The translations under genes were made by a program, and so were the position numbers. A DNA stretch of 64,000 nt from positions 62,001 through 126,000 of the forward strand of contig JBMNPH010000005.1 of the NCBI GenBank assembly GCA_050943495.1, given 5' to 3'. The notes under the pieces are model-generated. The model ran no database searches. It had not been told where the DNA came from and saw only the letters and a program-made list of their open reading frames with translations. The stretch is from Merdivicinus sp050943495 (GTDB taxonomy: Bacteria; Bacillota; Clostridia; Oscillospirales; Ruminococcaceae). Shown in pieces: positions 17,406-26,639 of the stretch; the first letter of the stretch is position 1, and every line of letters starts with the position of its first letter.

Positions 17406-17834
17406 TTAGTTGTTCGCTTCCTTTGTAAGATTCTGATAAATTTTTTGGAGGATCTCCAGAAAAAACTCCTGTTCCGCGGACGAGATTCCCGAAAATGCGC
17501 AGCGTTCGTATTCTGCAAAGATATTCCGCACAATCGTGCAGGCAGCTTTCCCTTTTTCGGTCAAGAATACATAGTTGCTTTTTCGATTTCCGTTTTGCGA
17601 ACGGCGTTCAATCAGCCCATTTTGTTCCATCCTTTGCAGGATACCGGTGACAGTTGCCCCTTCCAGATGAAAAACTTCTCCTAAAATTTTTTGTTCACAT
17701 CCGTCATGATCTTCCAGGTAATCGAGAAATTTGGATTGTCCAGGTAAGAGATCTGATTCGGCGGCTTTGGATACGATTTTTTTCTGAAATGTATTCTGCA
17801 CGGTTAGGATCAAATGATGAAAGGTTGTTTCCAT
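17406..17834 (-). CDS. MarR family transcriptional regulator
   Basis: The product has 142 residues, the normal MarR size. A winged-helix core at about 35-105 ('SKFLDYLEDHDGCEQKILGEVFHLEGATVTGILQRMEQNGLIERR', then the wing 'NGNRKSNYVFLTEKGK') is flanked by dimerisation helices. GGGGGAAAAT precedes ATG 17834. It has a consensus promoter with an inverted repeat over the likely transcription start, so autorepression is expected. The membrane protein gene follows with no gap. Confidence 0.88.
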   Translation of the reverse strand: METTFHHLILTVQNTFQKKIVSKAAESDLLPGQSKFLDYLEDHDGCEQKILGEVFHLEGATVTGILQRMEQNGLIERRSQNGNRKSNYVFLTEKGKAACTIVRNIFAEYERCAFSGISSAEQEFFLEILQKIYQNLTKEANN

Positions 17835-17856
17835 ATTTTCCCCCTATATAAAATAA

Positions 17857-17899
17857 TTAGCATACTAACTATTTTAAGCGGATTTTATTTATTTGTCAA
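17857..17899 (-). promoter_or_regulatory. Promoter and probable MarR operator
   Basis: On the minus strand TTGACA (17899-17894), 17 bases and TAAAAT (17876-17871) form the promoter. TTAG-CATA-CTAA (17857-17868), a 12-base palindrome of the type bound by MarR proteins, covers the expected start of transcription. Confidence 0.75.
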
Positions 17900-17921
17900 G
17901 TATAAAAAGGCAGGCGGATAC

Positions 17922-17950
17922 TTGCTATTTTTTTGAAAATTTACTACAAT
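17922..17950 (+). promoter_or_regulatory. Promoter of the PHP-domain gene
   Basis: TTGCTA (17922-17927), 17-base spacer and TACAAT (17945-17950), divergent from the MarR promoter. Confidence 0.6.
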
Positions 17951-17990
17951 ATATAGAAAGACCAATCGTTCAAGATGAGGAGATTCGAAT

Positions 17991-18656
17991 ATGTATCGTA
18001 TGGAATTGCATTGTCATACTCAAGGCGTCAGTAAGTGCGCTGAATACCCACCGGAGAAAGCAGCAGAATTATACATTGAGGAGGGATATGCGGGTGTAGT
18101 TGTAACGGATCATATGAATCGACACACCTTTTCGCATTTTGATAAGGAGACTCCATGGGAACAACAAATCGAGCATTTCATGTCGGGATACCGGCGCTTC
18201 CATGCAGCGGCAGGGGATCGGCTCACAGTGCTGCTGGGAATGGAACTGCGCTTTGACGAGAATGACAATGATTACTTGGTCTATGGGGCAGATGAGGAGT
18301 TTTTACTGCATCATCCGGAAATGATGGCGATGAAACCCGCTTCCTTTGCGCAGCTTGCCCGACAGGAGGGACTTCTGTTTTATCAGGCGCATCCTTTTCG
18401 AGATGGAATGACAGTGATTCCGCCACAGTATCTGGATGGGATTGAGGTCTGGAATGGTCATCCTAATCATGATTCCCGCAATGAAATTGCGTTGGCGTGG
18501 GCGGAAAAATTCGGATTAAAACAGATTGGAGGTTCGGATTTTCATTTCCCCGAAGCTTGCGGAAAGGGTGGAATTGTAACGGAACGTCCGATTTTGGATA
18601 TTCCAACTTTGCTAGATGTGCTAAAAAATCAACAATACGAAATATATCGAGGATAA
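17991..18656 (+). CDS. PHP-domain metal-dependent phosphoesterase
   Basis: The product has 221 residues. The four PHP motifs are present: 'ELHCHTQGVSKCAEYPPEKAAELY' at the start, 'GVVVTDHMN' at about 36, 'GMELRFDEND' at about 83 and, at the end, 'IGGSDFHFPEA' with Asp and His metal ligands. 'YQAHPFRDG' supplies another His. This trinuclear metal site fits a phosphatase or nuclease of the YciV/histidinol-phosphatase-like group; the substrate is unknown. GAGGAG precedes ATG 17991. Single-gene unit with its own promoter. Confidence 0.85.
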   Translation: MYRMELHCHTQGVSKCAEYPPEKAAELYIEEGYAGVVVTDHMNRHTFSHFDKETPWEQQIEHFMSGYRRFHAAAGDRLTVLLGMELRFDENDNDYLVYGADEEFLLHHPEMMAMKPASFAQLARQEGLLFYQAHPFRDGMTVIPPQYLDGIEVWNGHPNHDSRNEIALAWAEKFGLKQIGGSDFHFPEACGKGGIVTERPILDIPTLLDVLKNQQYEIYRG

Positions 18657-18671
18657 TATACAAAAAGGAAA

Positions 18672-18700
18672 CCTCCTTCTGCCAATGTGGCGGAAGGAGG
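18672..18700. terminator. Hairpin terminator between convergent genes
   Basis: CCTCCTTCTGCC (18672-18683) pairs with GGCGGAAGGAGG (18689-18700) with one G-U pair. On the minus strand it is followed by TTTCCTTTTTG, so it mainly ends the chorismate mutase-GNAT gene. Confidence 0.7.
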
Positions 18701-18720
18701 TGGACTTATTTATGAGAGAA

Positions 18721-19506
18721 TCACTCGGTTAAAAAATACGTATAAAGAAAGAGGAAACCATCGAGATCGGGGTAGGAAAACTGCTGTTCCAAAGAAAATC
18801 CGGCGTTCTCGAGGGCGCGGCAGGAAGCAATATTTTGACTTAGCACATAGGCTTGCAGCTGCTCGGCTTGGAGAAAATTATGAGCAAAATCTTTTGCCAT
18901 GCGGAGAAGTTCGCCGCAATACCCTTTCCCCCAGAATGGCTTCCCCAAAAATACACGCAGAACAACGGTGCGCGGTTTTTCCGAAGAGGTCTGGAAAGTG
19001 AACAGCCCGACAAATTCGCCAGTCTGTTTGAGGACAATATAGGAAAGATTGCCGCCAGAGGTCCAATCCTGAATGGCATCGGTTGTCTGAGATATCTCAG
19101 TATGAGTTTGAAAGCGCATAAAGTGGGTAATTTCGGGATCAGAGGTCAGCGAAAAGAGAGCAGGCGCAGCCGTTTGATCCAGCGGCTTGAGCAAAAGATG
19201 TTCGGTGCGGATTTCGGCGGGAATGGCGAGATTTTCGCGGCTGCGAGAAAGAATATCCGCTTGATAGTCGCGGCTGATTTGTAGGAGTGCATTAAAAAAT
19301 GCGGTTACATAGTCTTCCATGCCGGGAGAAGCGGCAGTACGCATCTCATTTAAAATCGCTACTTCTCGCGCCGGGACAAAGATCTCCATGTTATGTGCCT
19401 GTTTGTATTCGGCCACCTCGCGGGAAAGTTGCATACGTTCTTCCAGCAGACGCAGCATTTCGTGATTGATATGATCAATTTTCTGCCGGGCTTCATTCAG
19501 TTCCAT
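18721..19506 (-). CDS. Fusion: AroQ-type chorismate mutase and GNAT acetyltransferase
   Basis: The product has 261 residues. ATG 19506 has GAGGAG at the right distance; upstream frame extensions have no ribosome site. Residues 1-about 85 form an AroQ chorismate mutase: the active-site residues Arg7, Arg24, Lys35 and Arg47 lie exactly four positions before Escherichia coli Arg11, Arg28, Lys39 and Arg51, and a Gln occurs in 'LLQISRDYQ' where Gln88 is expected. Residues about 92-261 form a RimJ/RimL-like GNAT domain ('RTEHLLLKPL', 'VFLGKPFWGKGYCGELL' as the acetyl-CoA loop, 'NIASCRALENAGF'). The first domain should convert chorismate to prephenate; the acceptor of the acetyl group is unknown. 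It overlaps the upstream TPR-like gene by 14 bases. Confidence 0.88.
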   Translation of the reverse strand: MELNEARQKIDHINHEMLRLLEERMQLSREVAEYKQAHNMEIFVPAREVAILNEMRTAASPGMEDYVTAFFNALLQISRDYQADILSRSRENLAIPAEIRTEHLLLKPLDQTAAPALFSLTSDPEITHFMRFQTHTEISQTTDAIQDWTSGGNLSYIVLKQTGEFVGLFTFQTSSEKPRTVVLRVFLGKPFWGKGYCGELLRMAKDFAHNFLQAEQLQAYVLSQNIASCRALENAGFSLEQQFSYPDLDGFLFLYTYFLTE

Positions 19507-20371
19507 TGGAGTCCTCCTCAGGGGATTCAGTTTCTTCTTTTTTGCGAGGGCGGCAAAGTTCCAGGATTTCCTGTGCCTGTTTTTTGTAGAAAGTGGTGCC
19601 GCCGGCATCGAGTATATATTCGCAGTGATCGATTGCGCTGCGTGCGGCACCAGTCATTTGATCCATTTTCGCCAGCTTGATCAAAACGGTCATACGGCTG
19701 AGTGGGTAGGAGGAGGCATCAAACAAATCTTCATAAATTTCATAACAGCGCATATAACTTCCCTGATGGAAGGTTAAAATGCCGTCAATAATGGTGAGAA
19801 GCTGCTGGCCATTGCGAAGAGCAGGTGTTCCTTCCTTGAGGCCAATCATGAGCTTTTTGACCTTTTCCCGGACCTCCACGACTCGTTCAAAATCCTGTGT
19901 TGCCTCATAGCAGCCTGCCATGACGTTATAGTATTGAAAAATCTGTAAAGTTCCTTCTTTAGGACGGGGCATTGCCAATAAGGTATCAAGAGCCTCTTGT
20001 GGCTTTCCTGCATAAAACTGACCACGTGCGATGTTTAGCTGGCAATCTACCTTGTTCATTCCAGAATGTTCCAGACCACGGAAAATTTTTTCAAATTTTA
20101 TGGGATCACAATTGTTGTTCAGAACTTGATTGAGCATATGAAACTGGAGTTTCCGTCCCGTATAAAAGAGATAATTCAAAACACAAAGAAAGACAACCGA
20201 GAAAAAGGAACTGGTGATGGTACTTTTTCCGGTAAAAAACATAACAGCCACAATGACTGCACCGACGACTGTCAAGGCATGCAGCACCCAGAAAATCAAA
20301 ATGTTTTTCTTATATGCCGAGAGAATTGCATCCGCTTTCATCGCCTTGAAGTTCGTCTTTTTGGTAAACAT
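19493..20371 (-). CDS. Membrane-anchored TPR-like protein, function unknown
   Basis: The product has 292 residues. Two membrane segments lie at about 27-47 and 53-72; the remainder (about 80-280) is helical with a TPR-like rhythm ('NIARGQFYAGKPQEALDTLLAM', 'YYNVMAGCYEATQDFERVVEV', 'LIKLAKMDQMTGAARSAIDHCEYIL') and is probably cytoplasmic. The C-terminus is acidic. GGAGGTG precedes ATG 20371. Its 3' end overlaps the chorismate mutase-GNAT gene, so the two are co-expressed. I do not recognise a named family. Confidence 0.7.
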   Translation of the reverse strand: MFTKKTNFKAMKADAILSAYKKNILIFWVLHALTVVGAVIVAVMFFTGKSTITSSFFSVVFLCVLNYLFYTGRKLQFHMLNQVLNNNCDPIKFEKIFRGLEHSGMNKVDCQLNIARGQFYAGKPQEALDTLLAMPRPKEGTLQIFQYYNVMAGCYEATQDFERVVEVREKVKKLMIGLKEGTPALRNGQQLLTIIDGILTFHQGSYMRCYEIYEDLFDASSYPLSRMTVLIKLAKMDQMTGAARSAIDHCEYILDAGGTTFYKKQAQEILELCRPRKKEETESPEEDSNGTE

Positions 20372-20616
20372 GCAAAAGGCACCTCCGCAAATGATAATAT
20401 TGTTCCCATTGTAGCATGTTTTAGAGGGAAATGCAAGATGCCTATATCAAGAAGCCTGTCTATTTTGGGTAAAAAAGTGGAGAGAAACATTGGGATATTG
20501 TGCATAATTCAAAAAGAATAAATGGGAGTTTTGTATAAGATTTCCTCTTGCGGAAGGAGAATAGATTGAGTATCATTAGACTAGAATGTTGTACCATAGA
20601 AAAGGAGTGGGAGAGC

Positions 20617-22740
20617 ATGGCACAGAGGGCAAAATGGATCTGGCTGGATGAAAATCGCTATCCGCTGGAACAATCCTGCGCAATTTCTAGTGCGAATGGA
20701 GGACGGGATTTTTCGCATTATTGTATGGCGGAATTCCGCAAAGAAATTTCCTTCCGGCGGGACGTCGTTTCGGCTGAAATCCGAGTGAGTGGCGATACAT
20801 TTTTCCGACTTTACTGTAATGAAGAATTTGTAGGGATTGGCCCTGTAGCGGCGGGCGGCGATTTTGGACATAATCTTCCGATGAAGCATCATTTTGCAAA
20901 TCGGTATCATGTTGATTTGAGCGGAAAACAAATTTCGTTTTTGGCACAGGTACAAATTCCGTCCGTTGTGATCTCAGAATGGTCGCAGGGACATGGCGGT
21001 TTTTATTTGGAGGCCGATATCCGGTTGGAAGACGGATCCCACGAGAGGATTGTCAGCGATGAAAGTTGGGAGGTACGCCGAAATGGATGTTATGCGGCGC
21101 CGTATCGTTATGACCAGCGGATCAAACCGGATGGGTGGGAAACAGTGCAGATAGTCTCGCCGGTATGGAATTTGACGGACGCCCCGATCCCTATGCTTTC
21201 TATGCAGGAAATTTTGCCGCAGGGAGCGCAGGAATTTGTAGTAGGCGCAGGAGAAGAACGAACCTTTTCAGTGGAATTTGACCGCATTTATGCGGGGTAT
21301 TTGCTGTTAAAGGCAGAGACGGCGGGAGAATGTGAAATAACCGTGCATTTTCGGGAACTGACGGGCAAAGATTCCAGTCCGGAAACGCTGATTCTGACCG
21401 GGAATATGAATTACTCCGGATTTCAGATGCACAGCATTGGAGGACTGGATATTTCAGTTTGCAATCGTTCTGCTTCGCCGGCAATTTTGCGTCCGGCAAT
21501 CCGATTCAGCTGCTATCCGGTGGAAGTAGAAGGTAAGTTTTCCTGTTCCGACCTGGAACTGACGAAGGTTTGGGAGGTCTGCAAATGGGCGCTGCAGATT
21601 TGCCGCCAGACGCTGCATCTGGACAGCCCGCGGCATCAGGAACCGCTGGCTTGTACTGGCGACTATTACATCGAAAGTTTGATGACTGCCTATACCTTTG
21701 GAGATATGCGGCTGGCGCGGCTGGATGTCCTGCGGACAGCCGAACGCTTAATGCTGACGGACGGCTGGATGTTCCATACGACATACAGCCTGATCTGGGT
21801 ACAGATGCTGTGGGATGTCTACCAATATAATGATGATTTGGAAATGGTGCGGAACTGCTTGCCTGCATTGCGTGCTCTTTTGAAGCGTTTCCATAGTTAT
21901 ACCGATGACAACGGAGTCATAACAGCTGCGCCGAATTATATGTTTATCGATTGGATTGTGGTAGACGGATATTCGATGCACCATCCGCCTAAGGCATTGG
22001 GACAAACGGCATTGAATGCCTTTTATTATGGAGCATTGCGGACGGCAGTTCGGCTGCTGGAGGCAGCGGATGATCCGAAATACCGACAATTTATTCCAAT
22101 TTATAGGCAAAGAGCGGAACAACTATATCATGCATTTTCGGCATATTTTTATGATGAAGAGCAAAAACTTTATTTTGATGGACAGGATACTCCGGAACCA
22201 GCCTTGAAATGGCGACCTGCTAATATCAATCGCCGGTATTTTTCCAGACATAGCAATGTACTTGCCGTATTGTACGGCCTGTGCGAACCTGCGGAAGGAC
22301 GCCGAATTCTGGAGGAAGTTCTGGAACGGAAAGATTTGCCGGGAATGCAGCCGTATTTTATGCATTTTGTATTTGAAGCGGTATGGAAAATGGGCTTATT
22401 CTCCCGGTATGGCTTGGAACTTCTTCAAAAATGGATTCCTATGGTAGAGACCTGCGACAAAGGACTGCAGGAAGGATGGCTTAAACCGGAAGAAGGGTAT
22501 TCTTTTGATTACAGCCACGCCTGGGGTGGGACACCTGCCTATCAATTACCATCGAAATTATTAGGATTGGAAATGTTGGAACCCGGTTATGGACGGATTC
22601 GGTTGGTTCCGCGTCTGTATGGGCTGAAATGGGCGAAAATAGAGGTTCCCACACCGTATGGCAAGCTGTACTGTCGCATGGAAGAAGGAAAAGATCCTAT
22701 TGTGATAGTACCAGAGGAGATCAAAGCTGAAATTTGTTGA
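20617..22740 (+). CDS. GH78-like alpha-L-rhamnosidase family protein
   Basis: The product has 707 residues. ATG 20617 follows AAAGGAG; an in-frame ATG at 20548 has no such site. N-terminal beta-sandwich domains ('AEFRKEISFRRDVVSAEIRVSGDTFFRLYCNEEFVGIGP', about 30-330) precede an (alpha/alpha)6 barrel (about 335-620) and a C-terminal beta domain. 'SPRHQEPLACTGDYYIES' and 'WGGTPAYQLPSKLLGLE' match the catalytic barrel of GH78 rhamnosidases, where an acidic residue follows 'R.E'. No signal peptide is seen, so a cytoplasmic role is likely. The exact sugar is not certain because GH78 relatives are broad. It stands alone, 100 bases upstream of ppx. Confidence 0.75.
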   Translation: MAQRAKWIWLDENRYPLEQSCAISSANGGRDFSHYCMAEFRKEISFRRDVVSAEIRVSGDTFFRLYCNEEFVGIGPVAAGGDFGHNLPMKHHFANRYHVDLSGKQISFLAQVQIPSVVISEWSQGHGGFYLEADIRLEDGSHERIVSDESWEVRRNGCYAAPYRYDQRIKPDGWETVQIVSPVWNLTDAPIPMLSMQEILPQGAQEFVVGAGEERTFSVEFDRIYAGYLLLKAETAGECEITVHFRELTGKDSSPETLILTGNMNYSGFQMHSIGGLDISVCNRSASPAILRPAIRFSCYPVEVEGKFSCSDLELTKVWEVCKWALQICRQTLHLDSPRHQEPLACTGDYYIESLMTAYTFGDMRLARLDVLRTAERLMLTDGWMFHTTYSLIWVQMLWDVYQYNDDLEMVRNCLPALRALLKRFHSYTDDNGVITAAPNYMFIDWIVVDGYSMHHPPKALGQTALNAFYYGALRTAVRLLEAADDPKYRQFIPIYRQRAEQLYHAFSAYFYDEEQKLYFDGQDTPEPALKWRPANINRRYFSRHSNVLAVLYGLCEPAEGRRILEEVLERKDLPGMQPYFMHFVFEAVWKMGLFSRYGLELLQKWIPMVETCDKGLQEGWLKPEEGYSFDYSHAWGGTPAYQLPSKLLGLEMLEPGYGRIRLVPRLYGLKWAKIEVPTPYGKLYCRMEEGKDPIVIVPEEIKAEIC

Positions 22741-22771
22741 AGGATTTTGCAAACATTTTACCTAATTTTGG

Positions 22772-22799
22772 TAGACAGACTTTCAAAAAAACTTATAAT
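22772..22799 (+). promoter_or_regulatory. Promoter of the ppx-ppk operon
   Basis: TAGACA (22772-22777), 16-base spacer and TATAAT (22794-22799), 42 bases before the ppx start. Confidence 0.55.
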
Positions 22800-22840
22800 A
22801 AAAGATGGAAGAGAATGCATGATGGAAAGGAAGATGCTGT

Positions 22841-23764
22841 ATGCGCTGCGGGATTGTTGATATGGGATCGAACTCGATCCGGCTGTCAATATACGATTGT
22901 TTGGAGAGCGGAGAAATTATTCCGGTCATTCATAAAAAAATTATGGCAGGACTCGCTGGATATGTAAAGAAAGGGCGCCTTACAGAACGTGGAATAGAGA
23001 AGGCCTGTTCAGCATTGGATGAATTTCAGGCTCTACTAGATAGTTTTACGCCCGATTATACAGGAATTTTTGCGACAGCTTCCCTTCGCAACATCAGTAA
23101 TCAGGATGAAGTCGTGAATTCCATTCGAAAGACAACCGGTATTTTGCCGGAAATTATATCCGGGCAGGAGGAGGCGCGTCTCGATTTTCTGGGCGCTACC
23201 CATTTTTATCCGATGGAACGAGGATTGCTGGCAGATATCGGCGGGGGAAGTACAGAATTTGTGTGGTTTGTAAAAAATGGACCCAAGGAAATGATCAGTG
23301 TACCGGTTGGTTCTTTGTGTCTGCATACCCGCTGGGTACAGGGACTGATTCCCAATCCCAAGGAGATTGAAAAAATGCGTCGTGAAGTGCGGCAGACGTT
23401 GGATAATATCGATTGGGCAGTGGAACCAAAGGATTGCCGATTGGCTTGCGGAATCGGCGGCACGATGCGGATGGCATTGCAATTGTCACAGGAATTGCTC
23501 GATCACGATCGGCAGGACCGCACCTTTACCATTCAAGAGGTAGAAAAACTTTGGAAAATTGCGACAAATGATGATGCCTCAGTTAGTAAAACCGCATATC
23601 GTATTTTGCCGGAACGGATGTTCAGCATGGTGCCGGGACTTCTGCTTATTTTGGAAATCGGACGGCGTTTCGGGACAGAGGATTTTTATGTAAGTCAGAC
23701 CGGAGTACGGGAAGGATACCTCATTGATCGATTTTTAGACAGAAGACAGGATAGATTGGAGTAA
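22841..23764 (+). CDS. ppx: Ppx/GppA family exopolyphosphatase
   Basis: The product has 307 residues, the short two-domain form. Actin-like ATPase fold motifs: 'GIVDMGSNSIRLSIYD' (phosphate 1), 'TASLRNISNQDE', 'SGQEEARLDFLGA' with the catalytic Glu, and 'LLADIGGGSTEF' (phosphate 2). It removes terminal phosphate from polyphosphate or hydrolyses pppGpp. It is 13 bases upstream of the polyphosphate kinase, so synthesis and breakdown of polyphosphate are encoded together. The GppA alternative cannot be excluded, but pairing with ppk favours Ppx. Confidence 0.88.
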   Translation: MRCGIVDMGSNSIRLSIYDCLESGEIIPVIHKKIMAGLAGYVKKGRLTERGIEKACSALDEFQALLDSFTPDYTGIFATASLRNISNQDEVVNSIRKTTGILPEIISGQEEARLDFLGATHFYPMERGLLADIGGGSTEFVWFVKNGPKEMISVPVGSLCLHTRWVQGLIPNPKEIEKMRREVRQTLDNIDWAVEPKDCRLACGIGGTMRMALQLSQELLDHDRQDRTFTIQEVEKLWKIATNDDASVSKTAYRILPERMFSMVPGLLLILEIGRRFGTEDFYVSQTGVREGYLIDRFLDRRQDRLE

Positions 23765-23777
23765 AGGACGGACAATA

Positions 23778-25916
23778 ATGGAAGAAATTAATTATCGAAG
23801 CTGCATGCAGAACCGGGAACTTTCCTGGCTAAAATTCAATCAGCGGGTGTTGGAGGAAGCAAATTGTACCAATACGCCACTGTTGGAACGGATGCACTTT
23901 GTTTCGATATTTACGACGAATCTGGATGAGTTTTTTATGGTTCGAGTGGGAAGCCTTATCGACTATATGCAGTATTCTTCCGGATACTATGATAATAAGA
24001 CTGGAATGACTGCGGCTGAACAGCTTGCGAAGATATACCGCGCCTGTGCACCACTGTATGCGCTTCGGGATGAAGTATATGAGCGCTTATCCGGACAGCT
24101 TGCCACAGCGGGATTAACCTGCCTGCACATGAAAGACCTCTCAAAAGCTGATGCTAAGGAGGCATCCGAGTATTTTGACCGCGAAATCTGGCCGGTGCTG
24201 TCGCCGCAGATTATTGATCCATCCCATCCGTTTCCGCATCTGCCCAACAAGACGCTTAATGTGGCGGTTTCTTTGGAGAAAGATGGAAATATTGTTTTTG
24301 GGATCATTCCCATTCCGGCGGTTGTGGGGCGTCTGTTTTTCTTGAGAGGGGAAGAAAAACGTTATTTGCTGGTTGAAGATATTATTTGTTATTTTGCGGA
24401 TCGGATTTTTGATCAGTATCGTGTGAAGAGCCGCTGTGTGATCAGTGTTACCCGAAATGCGGATATGGATATGGATGCTGGGCTGCTGGATGAGGATTTG
24501 GATTATCGCCAGCATATGAAGAAGATCTTGAAACGACGTATGCGCTTGGCACCGGTTCGCCTCGAATATCAGGGGGACATTAGCGAAGAGGGTTTAAAAT
24601 ACCTACGGCAGAAGCTTGGATTAGAGAAGGCGCAGGTTTTTCAATCGATCGCGCCATTGGATTTGACCTATTGCTTTGCGCTGGATACTCGGCTGACAAC
24701 GGGAATGAAGAAACAGCTTCTCCTGCAATCCTTTATTCCACAACAGTCTCGTATGGTGAATGCATCCGACAGTATGCTCAGACAGGTAGATCAGCATGAT
24801 ATTTTGCTTTCCTATCCTTATGAGTCGATGCGCCCGCTGCTCAATTTGCTGCAGGAGGCCGCTTCGGATCCGGAGGTCGTTTCCATTAAAATTACGTTGT
24901 ATCGGATTGCGCGACAGTCTGTCTTGGCCGAACATCTGATTGAAGCAGCCGAGAATGGGAAAGACGTTACGGTTTTGATGGAACTCCGCGCCCGATTTGA
25001 CGAGGAGAACAATATCGAATGGGCGCAGAGACTGGAGGAATCCGGCTGTCAGGTAATTTACGGGATGGAGGGTTTTAAAGTTCATTCTAAAATTTGCCTG
25101 ATTACTCGTCGTACCGATAAGGGAATTCGCTACATTACTCAAATCGGAACCGGAAACTACAATGAAAAGACCGCAAAACTTTATACGGACCTTGCGATTC
25201 TGACTGCCAACCAGCAGATCGGGGAAGATGCGGCAGCATTTTTCCGCAATCTTTCTTTGTCGAATCTTAATGGGGAATATCACAAGCTGTGGGTAGCACC
25301 GGTCAACTTTAAGCAGAGTATCCTGGATCTTACCGACGCTGAGATTGAAAAAGCTAAGGCGGGTAAGGAGGCCCGTATTCAGGTTAAATGCAACTCCTTT
25401 ACCGATCGGGAATTGATCGAAAAATTCATCGATGCTTCAATGGCGGGTGTCAAAATTCGGCTAGTCATTCGCGGAATTTGTTGTCTAACGCCGCAAATTC
25501 CGGGAATGACCGACAATATTCAAATTGTAAGCATTGTAGGGCGTTTTCTGGAACACTCGCGGATTTATACATTTGGAGTGGGAGAAGAGACAAAGGTGTT
25601 TATTGCTTCCGGCGATATGATGACTCGGAATACCGAACGCCGGGTAGAGGTCGCCTGTCCGATTTATGACCGCACCATCAAAAAACGGCTATTGGATATG
25701 ATGGATATTTTATTGCGGGACAACGTCAAAGCGCGTGAACAGTTTGCTGACGGACGCTATATTCTACGAACACCCTTGAACAGCTTGCCATTGAATGCCC
25801 AGGAATATTTCATGCGGGAGGCACTCAAGCCTGCTCTGGAACCTGAAAAATCGAAAGTTGCCGCGCCGGTTAAGCGGAAGGGTATTTTCAGTTTCCTGCA
25901 CCGCGGCCGCAAATAA
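23778..25916 (+). CDS. ppk1: Polyphosphate kinase 1
   Basis: The product has 712 residues, full length. The N-terminal domain starts with 'NRELSWLKFNQRVLEEA' and 'FVSIFTTNLDEFFMVRVG', the PPK1 hallmark. Two phospholipase-D-like domains follow: His436 in 'FKVHSKICL' is the residue that becomes phosphorylated and His593 in 'LEHSRIYTFG' is the second conserved histidine, at nearly the same positions as in Escherichia coli (435 and 592). It makes polyphosphate from ATP at the membrane face. The C-terminus ends in a basic tail ('KRKGIFSFLHRGRK'). A strong terminator follows. Confidence 0.96.
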   Translation: MEEINYRSCMQNRELSWLKFNQRVLEEANCTNTPLLERMHFVSIFTTNLDEFFMVRVGSLIDYMQYSSGYYDNKTGMTAAEQLAKIYRACAPLYALRDEVYERLSGQLATAGLTCLHMKDLSKADAKEASEYFDREIWPVLSPQIIDPSHPFPHLPNKTLNVAVSLEKDGNIVFGIIPIPAVVGRLFFLRGEEKRYLLVEDIICYFADRIFDQYRVKSRCVISVTRNADMDMDAGLLDEDLDYRQHMKKILKRRMRLAPVRLEYQGDISEEGLKYLRQKLGLEKAQVFQSIAPLDLTYCFALDTRLTTGMKKQLLLQSFIPQQSRMVNASDSMLRQVDQHDILLSYPYESMRPLLNLLQEAASDPEVVSIKITLYRIARQSVLAEHLIEAAENGKDVTVLMELRARFDEENNIEWAQRLEESGCQVIYGMEGFKVHSKICLITRRTDKGIRYITQIGTGNYNEKTAKLYTDLAILTANQQIGEDAAAFFRNLSLSNLNGEYHKLWVAPVNFKQSILDLTDAEIEKAKAGKEARIQVKCNSFTDRELIEKFIDASMAGVKIRLVIRGICCLTPQIPGMTDNIQIVSIVGRFLEHSRIYTFGVGEETKVFIASGDMMTRNTERRVEVACPIYDRTIKKRLLDMMDILLRDNVKAREQFADGRYILRTPLNSLPLNAQEYFMREALKPALEPEKSKVAAPVKRKGIFSFLHRGRK

Positions 25917-25931
25917 ATGGAAAACGGAAAA

Positions 25932-25966
25932 GGGACTGTGCTATATTGGCGCAGTCCCCTTTTTTT
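25932..25966. terminator. Bidirectional terminator between ppk1 and sigF
   Basis: GGGACTGTGC (25932-25941) pairs with GCGCAGTCCC (25949-25958), then CTTTTTTT. The A-rich left flank lets it serve sigF as well, whose stop codon overlaps the T run. Confidence 0.88.
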
Positions 25967-26639
25967 ATCCGGAAAGCAGATCCTCCCGCAGGCAGGTAAG
26001 CAATTTTTTTTCGCGGCGTGAAACCTGCACTTGTGTCATGCCCAGTAATTCCGCAGTGCGGCTCTGCGTGAGTCCTTTGTAATAACGCAGCCGGATCAGT
26101 TCCCGGTCCCGATCATCTAGCCTGCTCAATAATTCGCGTAAGGCCAGACGGTTTGCCAATGCCTCCTCTGGTGCTTCAATTTCGACATCAATTTGCTGGC
26201 CGTCATTTTCATCGCTGGATTGTGTGAGAGAAAGTGCCGGAAGACTGACATTGACTGCTTCCGCCACCCGTTCGGGAGGCTCTCCCAGTTCAGTTGCCAG
26301 TTCGGAAAGGGTGGGTTCTCTTCCCAGCCGGATGCCCAGCCGTTCTCGCTCCCGTGTGACTTTGAGAGAGAATTCTTTGAGAGAACGGCTTACTTTCACT
26401 GTTCCTCCGTCCCGGAATAAACGCTTCATTTCTCCCAGGATAACGGGAACTGCATAAGTGGAAAATTTGAGGCCCCGGTTTTCATCAAATCCTTCCGCTG
26501 CCTTGACAAGACCCAGACATCCGGCTGAATACAGCTCCTCATATTCAATGCCGCGCCCGGTCATGCGGTGCGCAAGGGAATGGACAAGACCAAGATTTGC
26601 CGCAACAAAAGCTTCTCGTTCAGCGGTCGTCTGTTTCAT
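25965..26639 (-). CDS. sigF: Sporulation sigma factor F
   Basis: The product has 224 residues. Region 2 is clear ('LGLVHSLAHRMTGRGIEYEELYSAGCLGLVKAAEGFDENRGLKFSTYAVPVI'), followed by a region 3 helix and region 4 ('DRDRELIRLRYYKGLTQSRTAELLGMTQVQVSRREKKLL'). It is the third gene of the spoIIAA-spoIIAB-sigF operon, overlapping spoIIAB by 20 bases. Sigma F starts forespore-specific transcription after septation; it is held inactive by SpoIIAB. Identity rests on this gene order plus the sequence. Confidence 0.96.
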   Translation of the reverse strand: MKQTTAEREAFVAANLGLVHSLAHRMTGRGIEYEELYSAGCLGLVKAAEGFDENRGLKFSTYAVPVILGEMKRLFRDGGTVKVSRSLKEFSLKVTRERERLGIRLGREPTLSELATELGEPPERVAEAVNVSLPALSLTQSSDENDGQQIDVEIEAPEEALANRLALRELLSRLDDRDRELIRLRYYKGLTQSRTAELLGMTQVQVSRREKKLLTCLREDLLSG

